Of a DNA stretch of 13,890 bases, positions 6,744 through 13,890 are shown piece by piece. The notes under the pieces were generated by a model, which had not been told where the DNA came from, did not search any database, and saw nothing but the letters and a program-made list of their open reading frames with translations. A program made the position numbers and the translations under genes. Source of the DNA: JADJPL01 sp040382095 (GTDB lineage: Bacteria > Bacteroidota > Bacteroidia > Chitinophagales > Saprospiraceae); NCBI GenBank assembly GCA_040382095.1, contig JBEIGB010000093.1, forward strand, positions 1-13,890. Reading direction: 5' to 3'. Positions within the stretch are counted from its first letter, which is position 1, and each line of letters begins with the position of its first letter.

Positions 6744-7727
6744 TCAGAAGGCCGGGCCTTTAGGCTTGTTCTGCAAGATAGCTTCGATTTGCAGCAGGAC
6801 TTCTTCGTTCAATTTATGTACAACTTCAAACGATCCGAGGGTCTCTTCGAGTTGATGGGGCTTTGAAGCGCCGAGGATAACCGTACTGACGTGTGGGTTT
6901 TTAAGGCACCAGGCAACGGCCAACCTTGCGAGCGAGGTGTCGAGCTCGAGGGCCAGTCCATTGAGGGCACGTGCTTTTTCGAGGTATTCCGCGTTCAGAT
7001 TGCGGTTTTTTAGCCACTCCAACCCTTCGAGGCCCATGCGGGTGTCTTCGGGAACAGATTTGAGGTATTTATCGGTCAGCACGCCGGAGGCCAGCGGCGA
7101 CCAGATGGTAGTGCCCAAACCGAATTTGCTGTAAAGTTGCTGGTATTCTATCTCGACCCGTGCCCGGGTGAGCATATTGTAGTGGGGTTGTTCCATCAGA
7201 GGGCCGATGAGGTGGTTTTCGCGGGCTACGAGATGGGCTTCCGTAATCTCCTGGGCAGACCATTGGGAAGTTCCCCAGTACAGGATTTTGCCTTGCTGGA
7301 TAAGCAGGTTCATTGCCCAGACTGTTTCTTCAATGGGGGTATTTTTGTCGGGGCGGTGACAAAAGTATAAATCCAGGTAATCTAATTGGAGCCTGCGCAG
7401 CGAGGCGTGGCAGCCCTCAAAAATATGTTTCCTGCTAAGTCCGGTTTGGTTGGGCTTTGTACCGCCATCGCCAAAGAAGACCTTGCTGGAAATAATGTAA
7501 GAACTTCTTTCCCAGCCCATTTTCTGCAGGATATTGCCCATTACGGTCTCTGCTTTTCCCTTGGCGTAGCCTTCTGCATTATCAAAGAAGTTGACGCCGT
7601 GGTCGTAGGCGGTTTTCATCAGTGCTTCCGCAGTATCGTCGCTGATCTGCTGCCCAAAGGTAAGCCATGAGCCAAGAGACAGGGCACTTACCTGTAAGCC
7701 CGAATTTCCCAGGTTTCTGTATTGCAT
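6744..7727 (-). CDS. Aldo/keto reductase, potassium-channel beta-subunit type (AKR6-like)
   Basis: Members of this group are NADPH-dependent reductases of aldehydes and ketones with a TIM-barrel fold. The physiological substrate cannot be read from sequence. The 327-residue product starts MQYRNLGNSGLQVSALSLGS, as AKR6-like proteins do. The catalytic tetrad is complete: D49 and Y54 in FFDNAEGYAKGKAE, K82 in IISSKVF, and H124 in LYFCHRPD. Other family features are GTSQWSAQEI (about 153-162), the WSPLASGVLTDKY segment, and the C-terminal cofactor-binding stretch ILGASKPHQLEETL. The ATG at 7727 directly gives the family N-terminus. It is divergent from the decarboxylase gene with about 95 bp between starts, so the two could share a control region, though no operator was recognised. 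Confidence 0.94.
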   Translation of the reverse strand: MQYRNLGNSGLQVSALSLGSWLTFGQQISDDTAEALMKTAYDHGVNFFDNAEGYAKGKAETVMGNILQKMGWERSSYIISSKVFFGDGGTKPNQTGLSRKHIFEGCHASLRRLQLDYLDLYFCHRPDKNTPIEETVWAMNLLIQQGKILYWGTSQWSAQEITEAHLVARENHLIGPLMEQPHYNMLTRARVEIEYQQLYSKFGLGTTIWSPLASGVLTDKYLKSVPEDTRMGLEGLEWLKNRNLNAEYLEKARALNGLALELDTSLARLAVAWCLKNPHVSTVILGASKPHQLEETLGSFEVVHKLNEEVLLQIEAILQNKPKGPAF

Positions 7728-7822
7728 AATATTGATGTTTTAATGATTGCGATAAATATACGAAATTTACCTTCAAAATCGGAAGATGATTTGGTTTAAA
7801 CGGGGGTTTGAAAACGGTTGAT

Positions 7823-9241
7823 ATGGGCGAAGATTTATTGAAAAGCGCGTATGATGCGGCAGCATTTCGGAAAGAAGGACACAGGTTGGTGGATTTGCTG
7901 GCGGATTACCTGGATGCCGTGCAGTCGGGGGGGGGTGAAAAGGTCATCGAATGGATGGACCCGGGCGATGCGACTACCTATTGGACACAATACGATGGGG
8001 ATACCACGGAGGTGTTGGGTGCTGTGCTACGGGGCTCGATTAAGCTGCATCATCCAAAATATATGGGGCATCAGGTCTGTCCGCCGCTTCCGGATACTGC
8101 CCTTGCCGGTATGCTGAACGACCTGCTCAATAATGGTATGGGGGTGTACGAGATGGGTATTCCCGGTACGGCGATCGAGCGGGTTGTGGTGCAGTCGGTT
8201 GCGCGTAAAATGGGGTTTGGGGAATCTGCAGATGGAGTCCTGACCTCCGGCGGCACCCTCGCCAATCTTACGGCGCTGCTTGCGGCCCGCAGCATAAAAG
8301 CGGATGGAAATATCTGGAAAAATGGCACGGAGGGTCGTCTGGCCCTGATGGTATCGGCGCAGGCCCATTACTGCGTTGACCGCGCCGCCCGGATCATGGG
8401 TTGGGGCGAAGGCGGCGTCATCAGGGTACCAGTGGATAGCCGTTACCGGATGCGCACCGAGTTGTTGCTGCCATTATACCAGGAGGCCATCGCTTCGGGA
8501 AAACAGGTCGTTGCGGTAGTTGGTTCTGCCTGTACTACAGCTACGGGTTCCTTCGATGATTTGCAGGCAATCGGCCGTTTTGCACGCGAGCATGGGCTTT
8601 GGTTCCATGTGGATGGCGCCCACGGACTTGCATGTGCCTATTCACCCAAATATCGTTACCTGGTGGAAGGGGTTGAGCTGGCAGATAGTATGGTCATGGA
8701 TTTTCACAAGATGCTGCTTTCGCCAACCATTACGACAGCCTTGATTTTCCGGGATGGGGGGCACAGTTTTAGCACTTTTACCCAAAAGGCTGAATACCTG
8801 CTCGACCAGGAGGGGGCCGAAGACTGGTACAACCTTGCGAAGCGGACATTTGAGACGACCAAGACCATGCTGGGCTTACGGCCTTATCTGATTATGCGCC
8901 GTTACGGCGACGCGCTGTTTGAGGAATATGTCACGCGGGTCAATGACTTATGCGCCGCTTTTGCCACAATGCTGCTGGAGCGCAACGGCTGGGAGATCGC
9001 GACCTTACCTTTCTGCAATATCCTCTGCTTCCGCTATTTACCTCCTGGTGCCGACGATGCGGTGTCAAATGCTTTTAATGCCGCCGTACGGCATTCCCTG
9101 GTTCGCTCGGGGAATTATTATCTGGTACAGACCACATTGAATGGAAAGATGTGGCTGCGCGTGACACTGACCAATCCATTTACTACGCTCAGCGACCTGG
9201 CCGGGCTTCTGGAGGAGGTAGAGCATTTTCAAATGCCTTAG
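7823..9241 (+). CDS. Group II PLP-dependent amino-acid decarboxylase
   Basis: This protein belongs to the aromatic-L-amino-acid / L-2,4-diaminobutyrate / glutamate decarboxylase group (fold type I PLP enzymes that release CO2 from amino acids). The substrate cannot be fixed from sequence. With the ATG at 7823 it has 472 residues; a TTG at 7808 in frame would add five. Numbered from the ATG, features are HPKYMGHQVCPPLP (about 77-90), GVLTSGGTLANLTALL (138-153), the ring-stacking histidine H182 in SAQAHYCVDRAARIMG, the cofactor aspartate D264 in WFHVDGAHG, and the Schiff-base lysine K296 in MDFHKMLLSP. The last 53 bp overlap the tail of the CHAT-NACHT gene on the other strand. It could make a polyamine-type or aromatic amine. 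Confidence 0.92.
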   Translation: MGEDLLKSAYDAAAFRKEGHRLVDLLADYLDAVQSGGGEKVIEWMDPGDATTYWTQYDGDTTEVLGAVLRGSIKLHHPKYMGHQVCPPLPDTALAGMLNDLLNNGMGVYEMGIPGTAIERVVVQSVARKMGFGESADGVLTSGGTLANLTALLAARSIKADGNIWKNGTEGRLALMVSAQAHYCVDRAARIMGWGEGGVIRVPVDSRYRMRTELLLPLYQEAIASGKQVVAVVGSACTTATGSFDDLQAIGRFAREHGLWFHVDGAHGLACAYSPKYRYLVEGVELADSMVMDFHKMLLSPTITTALIFRDGGHSFSTFTQKAEYLLDQEGAEDWYNLAKRTFETTKTMLGLRPYLIMRRYGDALFEEYVTRVNDLCAAFATMLLERNGWEIATLPFCNILCFRYLPPGADDAVSNAFNAAVRHSLVRSGNYYLVQTTLNGKMWLRVTLTNPFTTLSDLAGLLEEVEHFQMP

Positions 9242-11981
9242 CGTCCGCATCCGAAAAAATACCCCCCATGCGTTGCATTTGACGGATCGTCGGCGGGTCG
9301 AGGTTGCTATCGGGATGCAGGCCCCTGAAATCACAGCCTTGAAAATACATCCCGGGGACATTCCGGATGCGTGCGATCGCCTCGGCTTCTGCATTTCCTG
9401 GGGGTGCAATATCCGGGGCTGCTTTATCTGGTGGAAGGGTTTCCGCCGTATATTTATGGGTTATTACAGCTTTGGCGAGGTCCCATTCCACGATTTCATT
9501 TTCCGAAAAGAGCAGCAGCCCATTGCCATCGGCAGTATATTGCACCCTGTTGAGGTCAAATCCACAGGTAAAGGCACGGATGCAGAGATTCGGGCGGGCG
9601 ATTGTCCATTCGAAGGCTTCCCCATTTTTGGAGGCCAGTAAGACGCGCTTGCCATCAGGACTATAGCAGGTGAATTTTTTGCGAAAGAGGGCTTTTTCGC
9701 TAAAAAAAGTCTTTCTGCTTACCAAAGCGCCGAAAAAGTTGGCCTGTAGTTTTTTTTCTTCCCATCTCGACAGGCGGACTTTATTAAGCTCGACCTTTCG
9801 GAGGTCGAGGAGCTTCAGGTTGGCGCCGGAGAGTTCCCCTCTGGCCAGAATCATAATATTGAAAAGGTTTTGGAGGGTAAAACCGAGGGCTTGTTCCCTG
9901 AAATTGCCGCGGCAAAGCTCCAGCAGGCGGGCGATGCGGTTGGCTTTTCCAGGGGCTATTACCCAGGGGCTGTAGTGATGTTCGCCTTCAATTTCGCCGA
10001 TCATTTGGCTAACGGCGGGCTTTAGCTGGAAGTTCCGCAGGATTGGGGGGATTTCGCCATTGGTCAGGGACAGGTCAATTTGGTTGAGGATATGCCTGGC
10101 TGCAAAATAATCCCGAAAGAGGTTATGCAGGAAACGCACCCCGTCTTTTTCCTCAACGATCATCGCCAGCTTTTCCATACAGACTTCCCGGATGATCTGG
10201 TTGAACAGCTGGCGGGGCGGCAGGTCGAACCTGCGCTCGTCGAGATAGCGGTCGAAGAAGCGGTCGAAGCTATCGAAGAAATTTTCGCTCATCAAAGCAG
10301 GGATTGCCACGGGCAGTAGGCTGCGGAGGTTGATTTCCGGATTTTCTTTGCGGCTGATCATTGCGATATCGGCTTTGTGCATTGTCCAACCGATAAAAGG
10401 CAGGAGATGCTCCAGTACGAACCGCTGCACGGCCATTTCTTCCGGGTTCCTTTCCAGTTTTTCTTGCAGGGATTGCAAAGCCATCCATTCTACATTGGCT
10501 AAGAGTTCTCCTGTTTTGGTGATATCCGTCCGGAAAGTCCCTTTAACCTGTTTTTCGGTCTTGGTGTTACTCACCTTGTACAGTGCGAGCATCATCGGAT
10601 TGCTGAGCATACCGATGAGTTCCGTTCCCAGGGGGGCGGCATCGCCCAGGTACCTTCTGATGTCGAGCGGGGATAGTGGCTGGAGTTGGAGCAATTGAAA
10701 CGATAGCGGCCAGTTGTGGTCGGAATGGTCGGGGCGCAGATCTTCCTGGGCAGTCAGGAGGATTTGCAGGTTAGGAAAGTTTTTGGGGTTGCATAGCAGG
10801 GAGATTTCTTCGATCAGGCTATGTATTTTGTCTTTGGATACATAATGGAGGCCATCGAGCAGCAGGAGTACATTTGGGGGGCCCTGGCTGATATTGTCGC
10901 CGAGGAAATCCTTCAGGTCTTCGATGTAGTAGCGTTTGTGGAGTTGTTCGCGGATGAAATTATCATCCCGGTTGTCGCCCCATTCGTTGACTTCTTCCAG
11001 GGCGAGGTACAGGGGGATAGGGTCGGAGGTGACCCCTTTATCCGGGCTGGCACTATCGAGAAAATACTGCCAGAGATAATCCAGGGAAACCGTTTTACCC
11101 ATCCCGCCTTTTCCGGTGAGGATAGCATGCGGCAGGGGTGTTGTCCACAATTTTTTCACTGCGGTTTCTAAATGGCTGTTTTCTCCGTTCAGCTCCACGA
11201 TGATGGGGATAATATCGGGGCGGTCTTTTTTTTCCTGGTCTTTGAGGAGGGCATCTTCAATGCGCAGGTATCGGAAAGCGCCGCTGCGCATTTCGGCGTA
11301 GTGTTCGCGTGAGGCTTTTCGCAGCTCGCTCATCGGCAGGAAAGGGTCGCCGATTTTCCAGTCCAGGTCTTCTGCCCGGTTGGAGTAAAGGCCCCAGGGG
11401 AAATCCTCTGCGCCTTGCCGCGTGGCGGTATCAATGCCGCGGAATTCGTTGGCCGCTTTTTGGAATTTTGCGGCCAGGGTGGTACGCGCATGGTCAAAAG
11501 CGCCTTTCAGGCTATACTGTCCTTCGGAAAGGGCGGCATAAAAGGTTTCTGCGAAAAACTTTGCTGACTGGTCTTCTACCGGGCGGCTGGTCGCGATTAC
11601 CGCTCGGATGCCCAGCTGAAGCAACCGTGCTACCTGTCCTCTTGTAGCACAGCCGTTCAGGAAAACGAGTTTTAGGGTATCTTTTTGTTCTTTGAAAAGG
11701 TTAGCCAGAGCGGAAGCATCGGCCTGAAGGTCTTCCAGTGCGAGCAGGTTGCTTCCTGCATGGCCTGCAAAATGGAAAATCAACATCCGGTCTTTAAACC
11801 TTCTGAAGGTAACGAAAAGCTCGTCTGAGTCGGCGCTTTCCTCGCGCACGACGAGCAGGCGGCCGGCATTCTCGAGTGGATGCAGGGTGGTATAGATCGC
11901 ACGGCTCTCCTCTTTGAGTGCGTCGAGGAACCTACCTTCTTCGTTGGCAAAGGCAAAGAACAGAATGGGAACAGGTTTCAT
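9189..11981 (-). CDS. CHAT protease - NACHT NTPase with pentapeptide/WD40-like C-terminus
   Basis: This 930-residue protein appears to be a one-gene sensor-effector of the STAND class. Residues 1-215 form a CHAT (caspase-like) peptidase domain with the catalytic pair H74 in FHFAGHAGS and C111 in FLNGCATRG. A linker leads to a NACHT-type NTPase at about 255-640: P-loop GKGGMGKT (290-297), Walker B VLLLLD (D376), ILLTAQEDL (408-415), the NPMMLAL helix (461-467) and the typical HNLFRDYFAARH (619-630). Residues 714-740 look like pentapeptide repeats. Two WD40-like blades follow (YSPDGKRVLLASKNGEAFEW, then YTADGNGLLLFSENEIVEW), and the tail contains GCDFRGLHPDSNL. Bacterial CHAT and NACHT proteins often act in conflict or cell-death systems. 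Here a role in defence is inferred, the trigger is unknown, and the substrate is unknown. No signal peptide or membrane segment is seen. Confidence 0.92.
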   Translation of the reverse strand: MKPVPILFFAFANEEGRFLDALKEESRAIYTTLHPLENAGRLLVVREESADSDELFVTFRRFKDRMLIFHFAGHAGSNLLALEDLQADASALANLFKEQKDTLKLVFLNGCATRGQVARLLQLGIRAVIATSRPVEDQSAKFFAETFYAALSEGQYSLKGAFDHARTTLAAKFQKAANEFRGIDTATRQGAEDFPWGLYSNRAEDLDWKIGDPFLPMSELRKASREHYAEMRSGAFRYLRIEDALLKDQEKKDRPDIIPIIVELNGENSHLETAVKKLWTTPLPHAILTGKGGMGKTVSLDYLWQYFLDSASPDKGVTSDPIPLYLALEEVNEWGDNRDDNFIREQLHKRYYIEDLKDFLGDNISQGPPNVLLLLDGLHYVSKDKIHSLIEEISLLCNPKNFPNLQILLTAQEDLRPDHSDHNWPLSFQLLQLQPLSPLDIRRYLGDAAPLGTELIGMLSNPMMLALYKVSNTKTEKQVKGTFRTDITKTGELLANVEWMALQSLQEKLERNPEEMAVQRFVLEHLLPFIGWTMHKADIAMISRKENPEINLRSLLPVAIPALMSENFFDSFDRFFDRYLDERRFDLPPRQLFNQIIREVCMEKLAMIVEEKDGVRFLHNLFRDYFAARHILNQIDLSLTNGEIPPILRNFQLKPAVSQMIGEIEGEHHYSPWVIAPGKANRIARLLELCRGNFREQALGFTLQNLFNIMILARGELSGANLKLLDLRKVELNKVRLSRWEEKKLQANFFGALVSRKTFFSEKALFRKKFTCYSPDGKRVLLASKNGEAFEWTIARPNLCIRAFTCGFDLNRVQYTADGNGLLLFSENEIVEWDLAKAVITHKYTAETLPPDKAAPDIAPPGNAEAEAIARIRNVPGMYFQGCDFRGLHPDSNLDPPTIRQMQRMGGIFSDADAKAFENALPPPEARPGR

Positions 11982-12108
11982 CGGTCTGGTTTTGGAGGGG
12001 GCGTTATTTAAATATTTTACTTTATACTAAACGATAAAAAAGTATTTTTATGGTATCAGGTGCCTATTCGCCATTTGGGTCCAGGATGATCCTGTCGCAA
12101 CAAGGCTA
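11982..12108. promoter_or_regulatory. Short divergent control region between CHAT-NACHT and M19-like genes
   Basis: The start codons of the two genes face away from each other across 127 bp (163 bp if the M19-like gene starts at 12145). The centre (about 12003-12055) is very AT-rich and must hold at least the leftward promoter. At 12082-12094 there is a perfect 13 bp palindrome, CAGGATGATCCTG, that could be an operator for the rightward gene. No standard TTTG / TAnnTTTG pair was found with proper spacing. Confidence 0.4.
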
Positions 12109-13617
12109 ATGGGAAGCCTTTTTAAATCAAAAGATAAAAAAAATATGAGCAGCTATTTCGATTTTCATTTCCATCCTTCGCTAAAAAGTTTTTTGTCTGA
12201 TGACGATGAGGCATCGAGGGGTAGCTGTTGGGAAACGTACGAGCAGGGGGCTATGATCCTCCGTTCCCAGTCGAGCCTGGAGCAGTCCTGGGATGGTGGT
12301 GTGCGTTTAGGGGTAGCCGTGATGTATGTGCTGGAGCGGGCGTTTACGGCCAGTTTTTTGATTGAACACGTTGCGCCGGCGATTACGCCGCTGGACAGGG
12401 ATATGCTCCGTTTACCTCAGGATACGGATAATTTATTGCGGCTACAGGCAGAAGTTGCCCATCTCAGGGCCTCTACCCAGGGTTCTGTCGGTAGTGGGAA
12501 GGCGATGAAGATTATCCGCAGGATGTCGGAATATGATCCGCAGAAGATCAACTTAGTGCTCGCGATCGAAGGTACGCATTGTCTCGACCTTTTCAACACA
12601 CGGTTGGAAGATAACCTCCGCCAGTTAAAGGAAGGGCCGGAACGTTTTTTTTATCTCAACCTGACCCATCTGTCGAGGTTTCCGACCTGTTCCCATGCTT
12701 ACGGCATCAAGCTGGTCCGTGGGCACGAGCAGTTCAGACCTTCCGGAAACGGGATTTCCGAGCTTGGCTATCGCATGATTGATATTGCGTATGACAAGCG
12801 TATCGGTGGGTATCAACTTTTCATAGATATCAAACACATGAGCCTGGAATCCAGGAGACAATTTTATGCTTATCGGCAGGAAAAAGGCTACGGGGATATC
12901 CCGATTGTTGCCAGTCACATGGGATGTACCGGGATTTCCTGGGCCCCGGAGGTGATCAGGGGCTATGTGGAAAAGCGTTTTGTCGAGTCGGGCACGATCG
13001 AAGTCAAGTACATTAAACCGAGGGGTATCGGAGGCCCTTTCCGGCCGAAGACGGAGTTCAATCCGTGGTCTATCAACTTATATAATGAAGAAATCCCGAT
13101 TATTCTGGCTTCCGGAGGTTTGATCGGAATCAACCTGGACAAGCGCATTCTTGGGGCGAAAAGAGTGGACGGTGAATTTTTTTCTCCGGAAGCGTACAGT
13201 ACGATGTTCGGCGAACCTGTCCCCCGTAGCCTTGGGCTAAGGAGCACGTCCTCGGAAGCGCTATACGAAGCGCCTGGCTATGAATCTGAACCATTCGAGA
13301 GGGATAAAGCCATGCACCACCTCCGCCATCTGTGTAATCATATCCTGCACATCGTCGAAATTGGCGGGCCCGGGGCATGGAAGCAGATTTGCATCGGCTC
13401 AGATTTTGATGGGCTCATTGACCCCGTCAATGGTTGTATATCACACGCAGAGCTCCCCCAACTCGAGGAAAACATGGCTTTTACCCTTCAGGAAATGATT
13501 CGGGAGGCGAAGCGCAGGAAGCCGGGTCTGGACTATAAGGAAGGAAGCCTTCCGGCCCGTGTGCGGGATATCATGTTCAACAATGGTGTCCGCTTTTTAC
13601 AAAAGCACCTATCCTGA
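12109..13617 (+). CDS. Peptidase M19-like (renal dipeptidase-type) metallohydrolase, enlarged
   Basis: The protein has the ordered metal-ligand motifs of the M19 dipeptidase branch of amidohydrolases. Numbered from 12109 (502 residues) these are H20-x-H22 in FDFHFHPS, E154 in LAIEGTH, H243 in FIDIKHMS, H270 in IVASHMG, and D432 in ICIGSDFDG. NLTHLSRF (184-191) also fits. M19 enzymes hydrolyse dipeptides, including some with D-residues. The first motif is HxH, whereas classic M19 has HxD. It is longer than the usual 370-410 residues, mainly between H270 and D432, so the substrate may differ. An in-frame ATG at 12145, after an A-rich stretch, gives MSSYFDFHFHPS and may be the true start. No signal peptide is seen, so a cytoplasmic role is likely. 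It is divergent from the CHAT-NACHT gene, which suggests but does not prove a link. Confidence 0.85.
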   Translation: MGSLFKSKDKKNMSSYFDFHFHPSLKSFLSDDDEASRGSCWETYEQGAMILRSQSSLEQSWDGGVRLGVAVMYVLERAFTASFLIEHVAPAITPLDRDMLRLPQDTDNLLRLQAEVAHLRASTQGSVGSGKAMKIIRRMSEYDPQKINLVLAIEGTHCLDLFNTRLEDNLRQLKEGPERFFYLNLTHLSRFPTCSHAYGIKLVRGHEQFRPSGNGISELGYRMIDIAYDKRIGGYQLFIDIKHMSLESRRQFYAYRQEKGYGDIPIVASHMGCTGISWAPEVIRGYVEKRFVESGTIEVKYIKPRGIGGPFRPKTEFNPWSINLYNEEIPIILASGGLIGINLDKRILGAKRVDGEFFSPEAYSTMFGEPVPRSLGLRSTSSEALYEAPGYESEPFERDKAMHHLRHLCNHILHIVEIGGPGAWKQICIGSDFDGLIDPVNGCISHAELPQLEENMAFTLQEMIREAKRRKPGLDYKEGSLPARVRDIMFNNGVRFLQKHLS

Positions 13618-13687
13618 TGAAATACTGCTTTTCCTGCAGTGGATTCATGAGGTTTAATTTTTTTGGAGGGGCTGTCCCATAAGCATC

Positions 13688-13706
13688 CTGTCGCCTTCGG
13701 CGGCAG
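13688..13706 (+). terminator. GC-rich hairpin downstream of the M19-like gene
   Basis: CTGTCGCC (13688-13695) pairs with GGCGGCAG (13699-13706) over 8 bp with one G-U pair and a TTC loop, 70 bp past the M19-like stop. The following AATAAAATTT is not a proper U-run, so termination is only possible. The hairpin also lies directly beside repeat copy 3 and may belong to it. Confidence 0.3.
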
Positions 13707-13715
13707 AATAAAATT

Positions 13716-13790
13716 TCCTGGGGTTGTGTAAAAAGCCTCCGGCATGTCCTTTGGCAGCTTACGCCGCCAAATAATATTTTTTCAGAGCCG
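13716..13790. repeat. Intergenic repeat element, copy 3 (one end)
   Basis: CCTGGGGTTGTGTAAAAAGCC begins at 13717 and ACGCCGCCAAAT lies at 13761-13772. The module aligns over about 55 bp with the minus strand of 362-416 in copy 1. The likeness continues more weakly (TTTTTCAG then GCCG) to about 13790, where copy 1 enters its palindrome; copy 3 shows no such palindrome. No second inverted end is visible before the window stops. The rest of 13618-13890 shows no gene: the open frames there are short and cross the repeat. Confidence 0.6.
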
Positions 13791-13890
13791 TGGGTTGGGG
13801 AGTTGTTAGTAGCAAAAGACGGTTCTAAAACGACAGGACAACGAAAGAGATTTGGGTGAGAGAGAGTGGGGGGCACAGCGGCGGCCAGGA

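Noticed and set aside
12089..13694. 10-base direct repeat ATCCTGTCGC on both sides of the M19-like gene, as a possible insertion footprint
   Set aside because: A 10-base match between two gaps can arise by chance, and no inverted ends or recombinase accompany it.
13577..13876. 99-codon minus-strand open frame at the right edge
   Set aside because: It crosses the end of the M19-like gene and repeat copy 3, and its Arg/Pro/Ser-rich translation has no domain character.

Overview
This 13.9 kb window looks like chromosomal DNA from a Bacteroidota bacterium, probably a Saprospiraceae-like lineage (inference). The signs are start codons with A/T-rich upstream sequence and no clear Shine-Dalgarno motif, a GroEL with a Gly/Met-rich tail, a Pro-rich TPR gene overlapping secG, and moderate-to-high GC genes with AT-rich gaps. 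No rRNA, tRNA, CRISPR array or intact transposase gene was seen.

Left part (1-5352): the 3' end of an M24 aminopeptidase P gene reads rightwards into a 277 bp gap. That gap holds a repeat element with an exceptional perfect inverted repeat (39 bp arms, 3-base loop). A run of housekeeping genes then reads leftwards: a small conserved unknown protein, rdgB, a TPR protein and secG (the last two overlap by 4 bp), followed after a gap with a second repeat copy by groES and groEL.

Middle part (5574-9241): a branched-chain aminotransferase (rightwards), an aldo/keto reductase of the potassium-channel-beta type (leftwards) and a group II PLP-dependent amino-acid decarboxylase (rightwards). This is accessory metabolism with no sign of a single pathway.

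Right part (9189-13617), the most interesting: a large leftward gene encodes an N-terminal CHAT cysteine-protease domain with its His/Cys pair, a central NACHT-type STAND NTPase, a short pentapeptide-like stretch and a small two-blade WD40-like tail. This is the layout of a bacterial NLR-like or caspase-like conflict protein. Its 3' end overlaps the decarboxylase gene tail-to-tail by 53 bp. Divergent from it, across a short AT-rich gap, is an enlarged peptidase M19-like metallohydrolase with a His-x-His first metal motif. I propose the CHAT-NACHT and M19-like genes as a candidate two-gene module. That link is inference from arrangement alone.

Three intergenic regions (271-417, 2588-2662, about 13716-13790) share a GGGGTTGTGTAAAA-type end sequence. 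They appear to belong to one dispersed non-coding repeat family that resembles transposon ends.
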